DNA from: Lysobacter sp. | GTDB lineage: Bacteria > Pseudomonadota > Gammaproteobacteria > Xanthomonadales > Xanthomonadaceae | DNA: 64,000 nt | Direction of reading: 5' to 3' | Assembly (NCBI GenBank): GCA_019634715.1 | Contig: JAHCAU010000019.1 | Coordinates: 1-64,000, forward strand | Shown here: positions 1 through 7,820 of the stretch, one piece after another | How the letters are laid out: every line of letters begins with the position of its first letter | Numbering within the stretch: the stretch's first letter is position 1 | Made by a program: the position numbers and the translations under genes | Notes under the pieces: model-generated | What the model was told of the DNA's origin: nothing | Database searches by the model: none | Seen by the model: the letters and a program-made list of their open reading frames with translations, nothing else

Positions 1-394
1 CCGGCGGTGCAGCAACCGGGGCGGGAGGCGCGGCGGGTGCCGGAGGCGGCGTGGCCGGCGCCGGTGCCGCGGCGGGCGCAGGCGTGCTGGCCGGTGCGCC
101 GCTGATTTCGGTGAGCACCCCGGCGAGGTGGTAGGCGTCGAAGGGACGCGTCAGCAGGTAGTCGGCCTGGGTGCGAGGTGCCGAGGTCAGGCCGATCACC
201 TGCTTGCCGGCGGCATGCAGGCGCAGCCAGCTCATCGGGCCGTACATGCTGTCCATGTCGACGATCACGTAATCGGCGTCGTTTTCCGCAACCAGCGACC
301 AGCGGCCCACGCGGGCGCCCGCATCCTTGAACGCTGCCTTGAGCGCCGTTTCGGTGGCTTGATCCATCCCTGTCAGGCCAAGTGTGAGCGACAT
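1..394 (-). CDS. Hypothetical protein, C-terminus cut by window edge
   Basis: Not recognised. The visible 131 codons start at ATG 394 (MSLTLGLTGMD). Residues 1 to about 90 look like a small alpha/beta fold with acidic strand ends (VIVDMDSM) reminiscent of a receiver-like or P-loop-like fold, but no catalytic motif can be pointed to. From about residue 92 the protein becomes an Ala/Pro linker (repeated PAPA/APP), so another domain probably lies beyond the left edge. It is the last gene of the minus-strand run, 222 bp downstream of the HNH nuclease gene. Codon use matches the neighbours. Confidence 0.6.
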   Translation of the reverse strand, partial: MSLTLGLTGMDQATETALKAAFKDAGARVGRWSLVAENDADYVIVDMDSMYGPMSWLRLHAAGKQVIGLTSAPRTQADYLLTRPFDAYHLAGVLTEISGAPASTPAPAAAPAPATPPPAPAAPPAPVAAPP

Positions 395-616
395 GATTTC
401 CAGCCCGTTTTCCGTAAACCCCAGAGTGTCGCCAAGGGGGTTTTCCGCGTCAACGCGCGCGTAGCGGCGGTTTCCTACCTTTCGCGTCAGTTTCTTGCGA
501 CGTTCTCTTCCGGTAGTGCGCAAAGTGCGAACGCCACCCCGGATTTGCGCCCCGCGGCAAGGGCTTGTTGCGATGCGTCACGATCGGCGGCATGCGTGCG
601 CCGGGCTGGGCTGCAC

Positions 617-1390
617 TCAGCTGAGGATCGACGTGCCCCTGGGATTCTTCGGCAGCTGATGCTTCAGGAACGCCATCTGGTCGGCAAGGATATTCCGGTT
701 CGACAGAATCAGGTGCTCGATCCAGCTCGGCCGGTAGGGCACCGCCAGCAGCGGCATGCCGGCCTGCTGCGGCGTGCGCCCGCCCTTGCGGGAATTGCAG
801 TGGAAGCACGCGGCGACCACGTTCTCCCAGATGTCGCGGCCGCCGCGCGAGATCGGCATGACGTGGTCGCGCGTGAGCGTGCCGCGGCCGTAGTGCTTGC
901 CGCAGTAGAGGCACAGGTGCTGGTCGCGCGCGAACAGCGCGGTGTTGGTCAGCGCAGGCGTGGGGTCGAGCGCATGCGCGCGCGCCTGGCCGCGCGAGGC
1001 GATGATCGGATGCAGTTCGAGCACGGTGCGTTCGCCGCTGCTGCGGCAGATGCCGCCGTGCACGTTGAGGCAGGGGTCGCCGAGCGTCCACGACACCGCA
1101 TCGCGCGCATAGAGGCAGGCCGCATCCTGCCAGCTGATCCAGTCGAGCACGCGGCCATGCGCATCGAGAGAGAGCAGGCGCACGCTGTCGAGCCGCGCCG
1201 GCAGCGCGCCGCGTGCGTGTTCGATGGGGACGGGAAGCGGTTTCGATGCATCGCCGTTGTCGGCGACGACGGTGAGGGCCGGGGGACGATCGTTGCGATC
1301 ATCGACCCGGTGCGGAGTCCCGGTCTGGGACGCGCCCTTGTGGAGCAGGCGCAACGTGTGTGTGTCGGCCTCCATATGGAAGCCGAGCAT
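617..1390 (-). CDS. HNH endonuclease family protein
   Basis: 257 aa. The C-terminal half carries a complete HNH nuclease fold: LCLYCGK (first Cys pair), TRDHVMPISRGG (core His), then ENVVAACFHCNSRKGG with the second Cys pair, the conserved Asn and KGG. The Cys pairs probably bind structural zinc, and the DHV His is the metal-dependent catalytic residue by family analogy. The N-terminal ~120 residues match nothing I recognise. ATG 1390 is preferred over ATG 1375 because AAAAGGG lies just upstream of it. Stand-alone HNH proteins of this type are common in Xanthomonadaceae. No methyltransferase or restriction partner is adjacent, so the biological target is unknown. Confidence 0.82.
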   Translation of the reverse strand: MLGFHMEADTHTLRLLHKGASQTGTPHRVDDRNDRPPALTVVADNGDASKPLPVPIEHARGALPARLDSVRLLSLDAHGRVLDWISWQDAACLYARDAVSWTLGDPCLNVHGGICRSSGERTVLELHPIIASRGQARAHALDPTPALTNTALFARDQHLCLYCGKHYGRGTLTRDHVMPISRGGRDIWENVVAACFHCNSRKGGRTPQQAGMPLLAVPYRPSWIEHLILSNRNILADQMAFLKHQLPKNPRGTSILS

Positions 1391-1441
1391 ATACCCTTTT
1401 GGTGACGATTTGTCGATGCGCCGTCGCGGGCGCGGATGGCG

Positions 1442-1467
1442 GGGCGGGCACCGCAAGGCACCCGCCC
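1442..1467 (-). terminator. Weak hairpin after acyl-CoA dehydrogenase gene
   Basis: A 7-bp GC-only stem (GGGCGGG / CCCGCCC) encloses a 12-nt loop just past the stop of the minus-strand dehydrogenase gene. There is no T tract, so it may only attenuate transcription or stabilise the 3' end. Confidence 0.3.
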
Positions 1468-1475
1468 GGGAGCCT

Positions 1476-3263
1476 TCAGTCGAAGGCGTCGGCGTCCAGG
1501 GCCATCAGCGGCGCAGCGCCGCTGGCGATGGCGGCGACGTGGCTGCGCGTGCGCGGCAGCAGGCGCGCGAAGTAGAAGCGTGCGGTCTCGCGCTTGGCGT
1601 TCTTCAGCGATTGCGGGTGCGACGAGGCATCGGCGGCGGCGACCGCGCGCGCCCACCAGTAGGCGAGGGCGGCGTAGCCGGAATAGAACAGGTAATCCCA
1701 TGCAGCGGCGCCGAGTTCGTCGGCATCGCCGACCACGCGCTGGCCGATCTGCATCGTGAGCTGCTGCCACTCCTGCGCGATGTCGCGCAGCGGGCCGATG
1801 AATTCGGCCAGCGCGTCGTCGTTCGCATGCGCCTGGCAGAACGCGTCGATCATGCCCAGGAACACGCGCAGGCCCGCGCCCTGCTGCTGCATGATCTTGC
1901 GGCCCATCAGGTCCAGCGCCTGGATGCCGGTGGTGCCTTCGTACAGCGTGGTGATGCGCGCATCGCGCGCTAGCTGCTCCATGCCCCATTCCTGGATGTA
2001 GCCGTGGCCGCCGAAGCACTGCTGGGCGTGATAGGTGCACTCGATCGACCATTCGGTGAGGCAGGCCTTGACGATCGGGGTGAGGAAGCCGATCAGGTCG
2101 TCGGCGCGCTTGCGGGCCTCGGCATCGGGATCGTGCGCGGCCACGTCGATCAGCGACGCGGCGTGGTAGCCGAGCAGGCGGCCGCCTTCGATCAGCGCCT
2201 TCTGGGTCAGCAGCATGCGGCGGACGTCGGGGTGGACGATGATCGGGTCGGCGGGCTTGTCGGGGAATTTCGCGCCGGACAGCGCGCGCATCTGCAGGCG
2301 ATCGCGGGCATAGCGCAGCGCGTTCTGGTACGCGCGGTCGGACAGGCCCAGGCCCTGCAGGCCGACCGCGAGGCGCGCGCTGTTCATCATGGTGAACATC
2401 GCCATCAGGCCCTTGTGCGGCTGGCCGATGAGCGTGCCCACGGCGCCGTCGAAGTTCATCACGCAGGTCGCGGAGGCGTGGATGCCCATCTTGTGTTCGA
2501 GCGCGCCGCAGCGCACGGCGTTGGGTTCGCCCAGCGAGCCGTCGGCGTTCACCTTGACCTTGGGCACGATGAACATCGAGATGCCCTTGCTGCCGGCCGG
2601 CGCGTCGGGCAGACGGGCGAGCACGAGGTGGATGATGTTGTCGGTGAAGTCGTGGTCGCCGGCGGTGATGAAGATCTTGGTGCCGGTGATCGAATAGGTG
2701 CCATCGCCATTCGGCACGGCGCGGGTCTTGAGCAGGCCGAGGTCGCTGCCGCAGTGCGGTTCGGTCAGGCACATGGTGCCGGTCCAGCGGCCTTCGACGA
2801 TGGGCTTGAGGAAGGCCTCCTTCTGCCAGTCCTCGCCGTGGTGCAGCAGGGCCTCGGTGGCGCCGTGCGAGAGCAGCGGGAAGTTGCCCCAGGCCAGGTT
2901 GGCGGCGTCGATCATTTCCTTCACCGGCACGCCGGCGGTATGCGGCAGGCCCTGGCCGCCGAACTCCGGCGGCGACACCAGGCCGGCCCAGCCGTTCTCG
3001 GCGAACTGCCGGTAGGCGTCGCGGAAGCCCGGCGGCGTGGTCACCGCGCCGGTGGCCTTGTCGAGCGAGCAGCCGTGTTCGTCGCCGGTGCGGTTGAGCG
3101 GTGCGATCACCGTTTCGGTGAAGCGCGCGCTTTCGTCGAGGATGGCGTCGACCAGTTCGCGGTTGGCATCGGCGAAGCCCAGGCGGGCGAACAGTGCCTC
3201 GCTGTCGAGCACGTCGTACAGCGCGAAACGGATGTCGGTGAGCGGGGCTTTGTAGGTGTTCAT
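1476..3263 (-). CDS. Acyl-CoA dehydrogenase, DmdC-like with C-terminal extension
   Basis: 595 aa flavoprotein oxidising an acyl-CoA at the alpha-beta bond. The N-terminal helical domain is followed by the middle-domain signature TMCLTEPHCGSDLG and the FAD-binding C-terminal domain with YEGTTGIQALDLMGRK, whose Glu442 is the expected catalytic base. A further ~120-residue C-terminal helical domain marks the branch that includes 3-methylmercaptopropionyl-CoA dehydrogenases (DmdC) and many FadE-like fatty acyl-CoA dehydrogenases. In this organism a general beta-oxidation role is more likely than DMSP use, since a FadJ-like enzyme lies 4.5 kb upstream on the same strand and no dmd genes are seen. 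Substrate length cannot be read from sequence. Confidence 0.9.
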   Translation of the reverse strand: MNTYKAPLTDIRFALYDVLDSEALFARLGFADANRELVDAILDESARFTETVIAPLNRTGDEHGCSLDKATGAVTTPPGFRDAYRQFAENGWAGLVSPPEFGGQGLPHTAGVPVKEMIDAANLAWGNFPLLSHGATEALLHHGEDWQKEAFLKPIVEGRWTGTMCLTEPHCGSDLGLLKTRAVPNGDGTYSITGTKIFITAGDHDFTDNIIHLVLARLPDAPAGSKGISMFIVPKVKVNADGSLGEPNAVRCGALEHKMGIHASATCVMNFDGAVGTLIGQPHKGLMAMFTMMNSARLAVGLQGLGLSDRAYQNALRYARDRLQMRALSGAKFPDKPADPIIVHPDVRRMLLTQKALIEGGRLLGYHAASLIDVAAHDPDAEARKRADDLIGFLTPIVKACLTEWSIECTYHAQQCFGGHGYIQEWGMEQLARDARITTLYEGTTGIQALDLMGRKIMQQQGAGLRVFLGMIDAFCQAHANDDALAEFIGPLRDIAQEWQQLTMQIGQRVVGDADELGAAAWDYLFYSGYAALAYWWARAVAAADASSHPQSLKNAKRETARFYFARLLPRTRSHVAAIASGAAPLMALDADAFD

Positions 3264-3354
3264 GGCGACGGCGGATCCGGTCTGGATGGACTGGCGCCGA
3301 TGATGGGCGCCGGAATTGGAGCAAAGGCTCCGCTGCGGGAAATGCTGCGGCGCG

Positions 3355-3852
3355 TCAACGCATGACGCCCGGAAGTCCCGGCACGGCGCTCAGTGCGCTG
3401 TCGCGCTTGATGTCGTAGTCGCGCGCCTTGCGATCTTCCGCGGCGGCGGTGACCGTGCCCTGCAGGCGATAGCCCAGGCTGCGGCGGTCGGCGAGGGTGT
3501 CGGCGATGAGGATGCGCGCCGGTGCGCTGGGGACGAGCTTGAGCGAGAGGGTGTCGACCGATTCGGGGCCGACGGTCAGCGCCGGCGATGCCTTGAGTTC
3601 GCCGGCGGTGTCCTCGCCGGTGCGCAGGGTCAGCGCGATCCGGTCGAAGCGCATCGGCACGTTGCTGTAGTTCTGCAGGCGCAGGTCCACCGTCCACTGG
3701 CCATCGGTGCCGACGCTGAGCTGCTGGATGCTGACGGTCGGCTCGGAGACGCGTTTGACCGGGCCGCTGGCGCAGCCGGCGAGCGTGCCGGCCAGCAGGA
3801 CGAGGGTGGTGAGGGCGAAGACGGGGAGGTGCGGGAACCGGCGTGGCCGCAT
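3355..3852 (-). CDS. LEA14-like (LEA type 2) lipoprotein
   Basis: 165 aa. A basic N-terminus and hydrophobic stretch end in the lipobox LAGC with the lipidated Cys at residue 27. The mature part has the beta-sandwich pattern of LEA type 2/WHy domains: VSIQQLSVGTDGQWTVDLRLQNYSN, alternating hydrophobic strands and the conserved Asn of RLQNYS. Family members are periplasmic or membrane-anchored with poorly defined, desiccation- or stress-linked roles. The start is supported by GGAG 6 nt upstream. It sits 92 bp upstream of the dehydrogenase gene and may share its transcript. Confidence 0.75.
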   Translation of the reverse strand: MRPRRFPHLPVFALTTLVLLAGTLAGCASGPVKRVSEPTVSIQQLSVGTDGQWTVDLRLQNYSNVPMRFDRIALTLRTGEDTAGELKASPALTVGPESVDTLSLKLVPSAPARILIADTLADRRSLGYRLQGTVTAAAEDRKARDYDIKRDSALSAVPGLPGVMR

Positions 3853-3950
3853 GGGGCGCTCCAGAAAGCGTGTCGTGTCGTGGAACGCAATACTAACCGT
3901 CGCCGCGTGCGCATCGCGGCGTGCCCGGCGCGAGACGGGTCAGCCGCCGC

Positions 3951-4505
3951 TCAGCGCAAGGGCGCACTCACGATCAGGGTATCGAGGTCGTAGCCCATGG
4001 CGACGGCACGTGCCTTCAGTGCCTCGAAACGCTCGCGGGGCATGTCCGGGGTGCGCGAGAGGATCCAGAGATATTTGCGCCCCGGCTCGCCGACCATCGC
4101 CCATTGGTACTCCGGGTCGAGTGCGATCACCCAGTAGTCGGCCCAGGTCAGCGGCAGCCAGGACAGCCAGTCGGGGGCGAACCGGACTTCGAGCCGACCC
4201 GGGTGGTCGGCGACCTGCCGGGCGACGCCTTCGACCTCTTCCGGCTCGCCGTCCTTGTCGAGGCAGCGGTTGCGCACGCCGATCAGGTCGTCGTCGCGGA
4301 GGGTGTACTGCGCGGTGATCTCGCGCCTGCAGTGGCGCTGGTAGAACAGCGGCAGGCGCGCGATCTCGTGCCACTCGCCGGCATAGCGGGTGATGTCGAG
4401 CTGCTCGACGGAGGCGACGGGTTCGGCCGCCTGCGCGGCCGGGAACGGGCTGGCCAGCGCGAAGCACAGCGCGAGCATCGATGGGACGAACGCGATCGAA
4501 CGCAT
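3951..4505 (-). CDS. Lipocalin family protein (Blc-like)
   Basis: 184 aa. Signal peptide (about residues 1-26, ending AAQAA) without a lipobox Cys, so it is predicted to be soluble periplasmic rather than a lipoprotein like E. coli Blc. Bacterial lipocalin signatures are clear: DITRYAGEWHEIARLP (the G-x-W motif), YTLRDDDLIGVRNRC, WADYWVIALDPEYQWAMVGEP and LWILSRTP. The family binds lysophospholipids or fatty acids in the cell envelope. A strong purine-rich ribosome site (CAGGGGGTGG) precedes ATG 4505. Confidence 0.88.
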   Translation of the reverse strand: MRSIAFVPSMLALCFALASPFPAAQAAEPVASVEQLDITRYAGEWHEIARLPLFYQRHCRREITAQYTLRDDDLIGVRNRCLDKDGEPEEVEGVARQVADHPGRLEVRFAPDWLSWLPLTWADYWVIALDPEYQWAMVGEPGRKYLWILSRTPDMPRERFEALKARAVAMGYDLDTLIVSAPLR

Positions 4506-4610
4506 GCCACCCCCTGTATCGTTCCGTATCGTTGGATTGCGACGCCGCGCGGACGTGACGTAGAGGGGCGCGGACGCGGCCGATCATATCGGGCGAACGT
4601 TCAAAACCCG

Positions 4611-5132
4611 TTATTCGGCACTGCCGCCGGTCGTGCGCCCGAACGATACGCGGCCGGCGTCGTCCGCGCCCTCGAGGACCAGGGTGCGGGTGACGCCTTG
4701 GCGGCGCACGTTGACCTGGTGGCTGCTGCCGGCGATGAGGTCGGCGCCGAGGGTGGAATGCACTTCGATGGCGCTGGCGGCGCGCGGAAAACGGCCGCGA
4801 TAGACCACGCGCACGTCGTCGCCGTGCAGCCGCAGCGCATCGAGGGTCAGCGCGATGTCGCCGTCGACGGTGGAGAGGGTGAAATGCCGGGCCAGGTGGG
4901 TCGTCAGTGCCTCCTGCGCGACCGGGTCGTCGAGGCTGGCCTCGGCGTCGGCCGCGAGGCGCGGCAGCAGCGGTTCGATGTCGTGCGCGGCGAAGTGATG
5001 GGTCGCGACCACTTCGCCGCGCGCGTCGTCGATCTCGACCACGGTCAGTGCATCCTGGCCGCGATGCGCGGACGCCGGTGCGGAGAGGGCCAGCAGCAGG
5101 CCCAGGGCGAAGGTGCGCAGAGCTCCGTTCAT
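4611..5132 (-). CDS. DUF6702-like exported protein, coupled to M1 peptidase
   Basis: 173 aa. Signal peptide ends SAPASAHR. The mature protein is beta-rich with ALTVVEIDD...EVVATHHFAAHDIE and ends in strands around ADLIAGSSHQVNVRR, the pattern of DUF6702 proteins that often accompany M1 metallopeptidases. Its ATG overlaps the TGA of the peptidase gene by 4 nt (ATGA), so translation is coupled and a joint function is likely. Molecular role unknown. Confidence 0.72.
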   Translation of the reverse strand: MNGALRTFALGLLLALSAPASAHRGQDALTVVEIDDARGEVVATHHFAAHDIEPLLPRLAADAEASLDDPVAQEALTTHLARHFTLSTVDGDIALTLDALRLHGDDVRVVYRGRFPRAASAIEVHSTLGADLIAGSSHQVNVRRQGVTRTLVLEGADDAGRVSFGRTTGGSAE

Positions 5133-7606
5133 GGCGCACCCGCCGGCTTCGCGTCCGAACCCTTGGCGTCCGGCTTCGGCGGCGTGGCCGGGAAAGTGTC
5201 CAGCGAGCCGGGCATGACCTTGAGGTCGGAATCCTTCATGCGGTTCGCGGTCTCCTCGGGCCTGGCGATGCGCAGGGTCTTCGTCTCGATCTCGCCGGAG
5301 AAGACGTTGTTGCCGCGATTGGCGTCGGCGGTTTCCCACAGCGGGTCGAGTTCGGCGCGGGTCACGGTCTTCGCCGTCACCAGCTCCCAGGTGACCTGCT
5401 TCGCATTGCGCCGCCAGATCTCGGCGGGCAGGCGCCAGATGCCGTCGCTGCCGTCGGCGAAACTCAGTTTCAGGATCACCGGCATCACCAGGCCGCCCTT
5501 GTTGGCGAAGGTGAAGCGGTAGAAGTTGTCGGTGGTCGCCTGTGCTTCGCGCTCCTCGGGCTTGAGCGCTTCCTGCGCGCGCGCGGCCTTGCGCCTGGCT
5601 TCGGCGGTGACGGTGAATTCGTCGGTGCGGTTGTAGAAATCGCGGGTGGCCGGGTCGCGTTCGACCACGGTCCGACCCAGCTCCGGCGTTGCCGCGTTGC
5701 GCTGCGCGGTGAGCGACTTCGGTTCGTCCTCGCGCTGCGCGCGGCGCTGGCGCATTTCCTTGTCCGGGTCGCCGCTGTCCAGGCGATGGCGCACCACTTT
5801 TTCCAGCGCGATGTCGACGTGGTCGGTGGTATAGAACCAGCCGCGCCAGAACCAGTCGAGGTCGATGCCCGAGGATTCCTCCATCGTGCGGAAGAAATCG
5901 TAGGGCGTCGGGTGCTTCATGTACCAGCGCTGCGCATACTCGCGGAAGGCGCGGTCGAACAGCTCGCGGCCCATCACCGTCTCGCGCAGGATCACCAGCG
6001 CCGTCGCCGGCTTGCTGTAGCCGTTGGCGCCGAACTGCAGCAGCGAGTCGGACTGGGTCATCAGCGGCACCTGGTCCTGCGACACCATGTACTCGACGAT
6101 GTCCCTGGGCTCGCCGCGCCGCGAGGGATAGTCCGCATCCCACATCTTTTCGGCCTGGAACTGCAGGAAGGTGTTGAGGCCCTCGTCCATCCAGGTCCAC
6201 TGGCGCTCGTCGGAATTGACGATCATCGGGAAGTAGATGTGGCCGATCTCGTGGATGACCACGCCGATCAGGCCGTACTTCGCGCGCTCGGTGTAGGTGA
6301 GGTTGCCGGTCTTCCTGTCCTTCACCGGGCGCGGGCCGTTGAAGGTGATCATCGGGTATTCCATGCCGCCGACCGGGCCGTTCACCGACTGCGCGGTCGG
6401 GTAGGGATACGGGAAGGTGAAGTGCGAGTAGACCTTCAGCGTGTGCGCGATCGCCTTGGTCGAATACGCGTCCCACAGCGGGCGCGCTTCCTTGGGATAG
6501 AACGACATCGCCATGACCACGGGCTGTTCGGCCGAGTCCTGGCGCACGCCCAGCGCGTCCCAGGCGAACTTGCGCGACGACGACCACGCGAAATCGCGCA
6601 CGTTCTTCGCTTCGAAGACCCAGGTCTTCTCGCCCCTGGCCCTGGTCTGCTCCGCCGCGAGCGCTTCGTCGGGCGTGACCACGTACACCGGTTCCTTCGC
6701 GTCGCGCGCACGCTGCAGGCGTTCGCGCTGCGCGGCGCTGAGCACGCGATCGGCATTCTTCAGCTCGCCGGTGCTGGCGACCACGTGGTCCGCCGGCACC
6801 GTCAGGGCGACGCGGTAGTCGCCGAACTCCAGGGTGAACTCGCCGGAACCGAGGAAGGCCTTGTTGTGCCAGCCCTCGTAGTCGGAATACACCGCCAGGC
6901 GCGGAAACCATTGCGCGCCCTGGAAGATGCAGTTGCCGTCCTGGCCCGGGTCGGTGAAGCACTCGTAGCCGCTGCGTCCGCCGACCACGCGGTTCTCGGC
7001 CATCGGGAACGACCATTCGATGTCGAATTCGACCACGCCGCCGTTGGCCGCGACCGGCGTGCCGAGGTCGATGCGCAGCAGGCTGTCGACGACGGTGTAC
7101 GTCAGTTCGCGGCCGTTGGCGTCGCGCACGGCACGGATGTCGAAACCGCCTTCCCAGGTCTGGTAGCGCTTCGCGCGGCGCACGTCGCCCAGGCTGATGC
7201 TGTCGCCACTGACGGTGCGGCTGAGTTCGGCCAGCGAATCGCGCCTGTAGTGGTTCTGGTCGAGCAGCAGCCAGAGATAGGGCAGCGCATCGGGCGACTG
7301 GTTTCGGTAGGTGATGCGCGCCTTGCCGCTGACCGAACGCTTGCCTTCGTCGAGCCGGGCCTGGATGTCGTAGTCGACCTGCTGCTGCCAGTAGCGGTGG
7401 CCCGGCGCACCTGATGCGTTGCGGTAATCGGTCGGGGTGGGCCAGTCCTCGCCTTCGAGCTGGCGGAACTTGTCCTCGAACGGCGCCTTGGTCTGGCGCA
7501 GGGCCTGCGCGGCGGCGCTGGGCGCGAATGCGCCCAGGACGAGCGCGGTGCCGGAGAAGATCAGGAGATGCAGGACGACAAGACGGACGGACGCTGGAAT
7601 GCCCAC
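5129..7606 (-). CDS. M1 family (gluzincin) metallopeptidase, exported
   Basis: 825 aa zinc aminopeptidase-like protein. From GTG 7606 there is a signal peptide (to about residue 34, SAAAQA), then an N-terminal beta domain, the substrate motif GGMEYP (413-418), the zinc motif HEIGH (452-456) and the third ligand Glu475 in WMDEGLNTF. All metal ligands and the catalytic Glu453 are present. The C-terminal ~250 residues hold a charged helical region (RRAQREDEPK) and a beta domain. I chose GTG 7606 because GGGGAA lies 7 nt upstream and the encoded N-terminus is a good signal peptide; no ATG fits. Periplasmic peptide trimming is inferred. Confidence 0.88.
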   Translation of the reverse strand: MGIPASVRLVVLHLLIFSGTALVLGAFAPSAAAQALRQTKAPFEDKFRQLEGEDWPTPTDYRNASGAPGHRYWQQQVDYDIQARLDEGKRSVSGKARITYRNQSPDALPYLWLLLDQNHYRRDSLAELSRTVSGDSISLGDVRRAKRYQTWEGGFDIRAVRDANGRELTYTVVDSLLRIDLGTPVAANGGVVEFDIEWSFPMAENRVVGGRSGYECFTDPGQDGNCIFQGAQWFPRLAVYSDYEGWHNKAFLGSGEFTLEFGDYRVALTVPADHVVASTGELKNADRVLSAAQRERLQRARDAKEPVYVVTPDEALAAEQTRARGEKTWVFEAKNVRDFAWSSSRKFAWDALGVRQDSAEQPVVMAMSFYPKEARPLWDAYSTKAIAHTLKVYSHFTFPYPYPTAQSVNGPVGGMEYPMITFNGPRPVKDRKTGNLTYTERAKYGLIGVVIHEIGHIYFPMIVNSDERQWTWMDEGLNTFLQFQAEKMWDADYPSRRGEPRDIVEYMVSQDQVPLMTQSDSLLQFGANGYSKPATALVILRETVMGRELFDRAFREYAQRWYMKHPTPYDFFRTMEESSGIDLDWFWRGWFYTTDHVDIALEKVVRHRLDSGDPDKEMRQRRAQREDEPKSLTAQRNAATPELGRTVVERDPATRDFYNRTDEFTVTAEARRKAARAQEALKPEEREAQATTDNFYRFTFANKGGLVMPVILKLSFADGSDGIWRLPAEIWRRNAKQVTWELVTAKTVTRAELDPLWETADANRGNNVFSGEIETKTLRIARPEETANRMKDSDLKVMPGSLDTFPATPPKPDAKGSDAKPAGAP

Positions 7607-7768
7607 GAAGTGTTCCCCGGGAAGTGGACGCCGCCGGACCCCTCTCCCGGGTCGAAGCGGACAAACATCCGATTCTGGTGGGCGATCCGCTGGCGCGGCG
7701 TATGCCGGAAGTCCCGGATGACCGGGCCCGGGTCTCGGTCCGCCCGGGCCGGCAGACTCGGCAAACGA

Positions 7769-7796
7769 CGAAGGCCGGCGCATCGGCCGGCCTTCG
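7769..7796 (-). terminator. Terminator hairpin of the FadJ-like gene
   Basis: A perfect 11-bp stem (CGAAGGCCGGC / GCCGGCCTTCG) with loop GCATCG lies 25 nt past the stop of the minus-strand FadJ-like gene. Read on the minus strand it is followed by a short TCGTTT, so termination is likely. It separates that gene from the M1 peptidase gene. Confidence 0.65.
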
Positions 7797-7820
7797 AGGC
7801 GTGACGAGCGTTGAGCGGAA

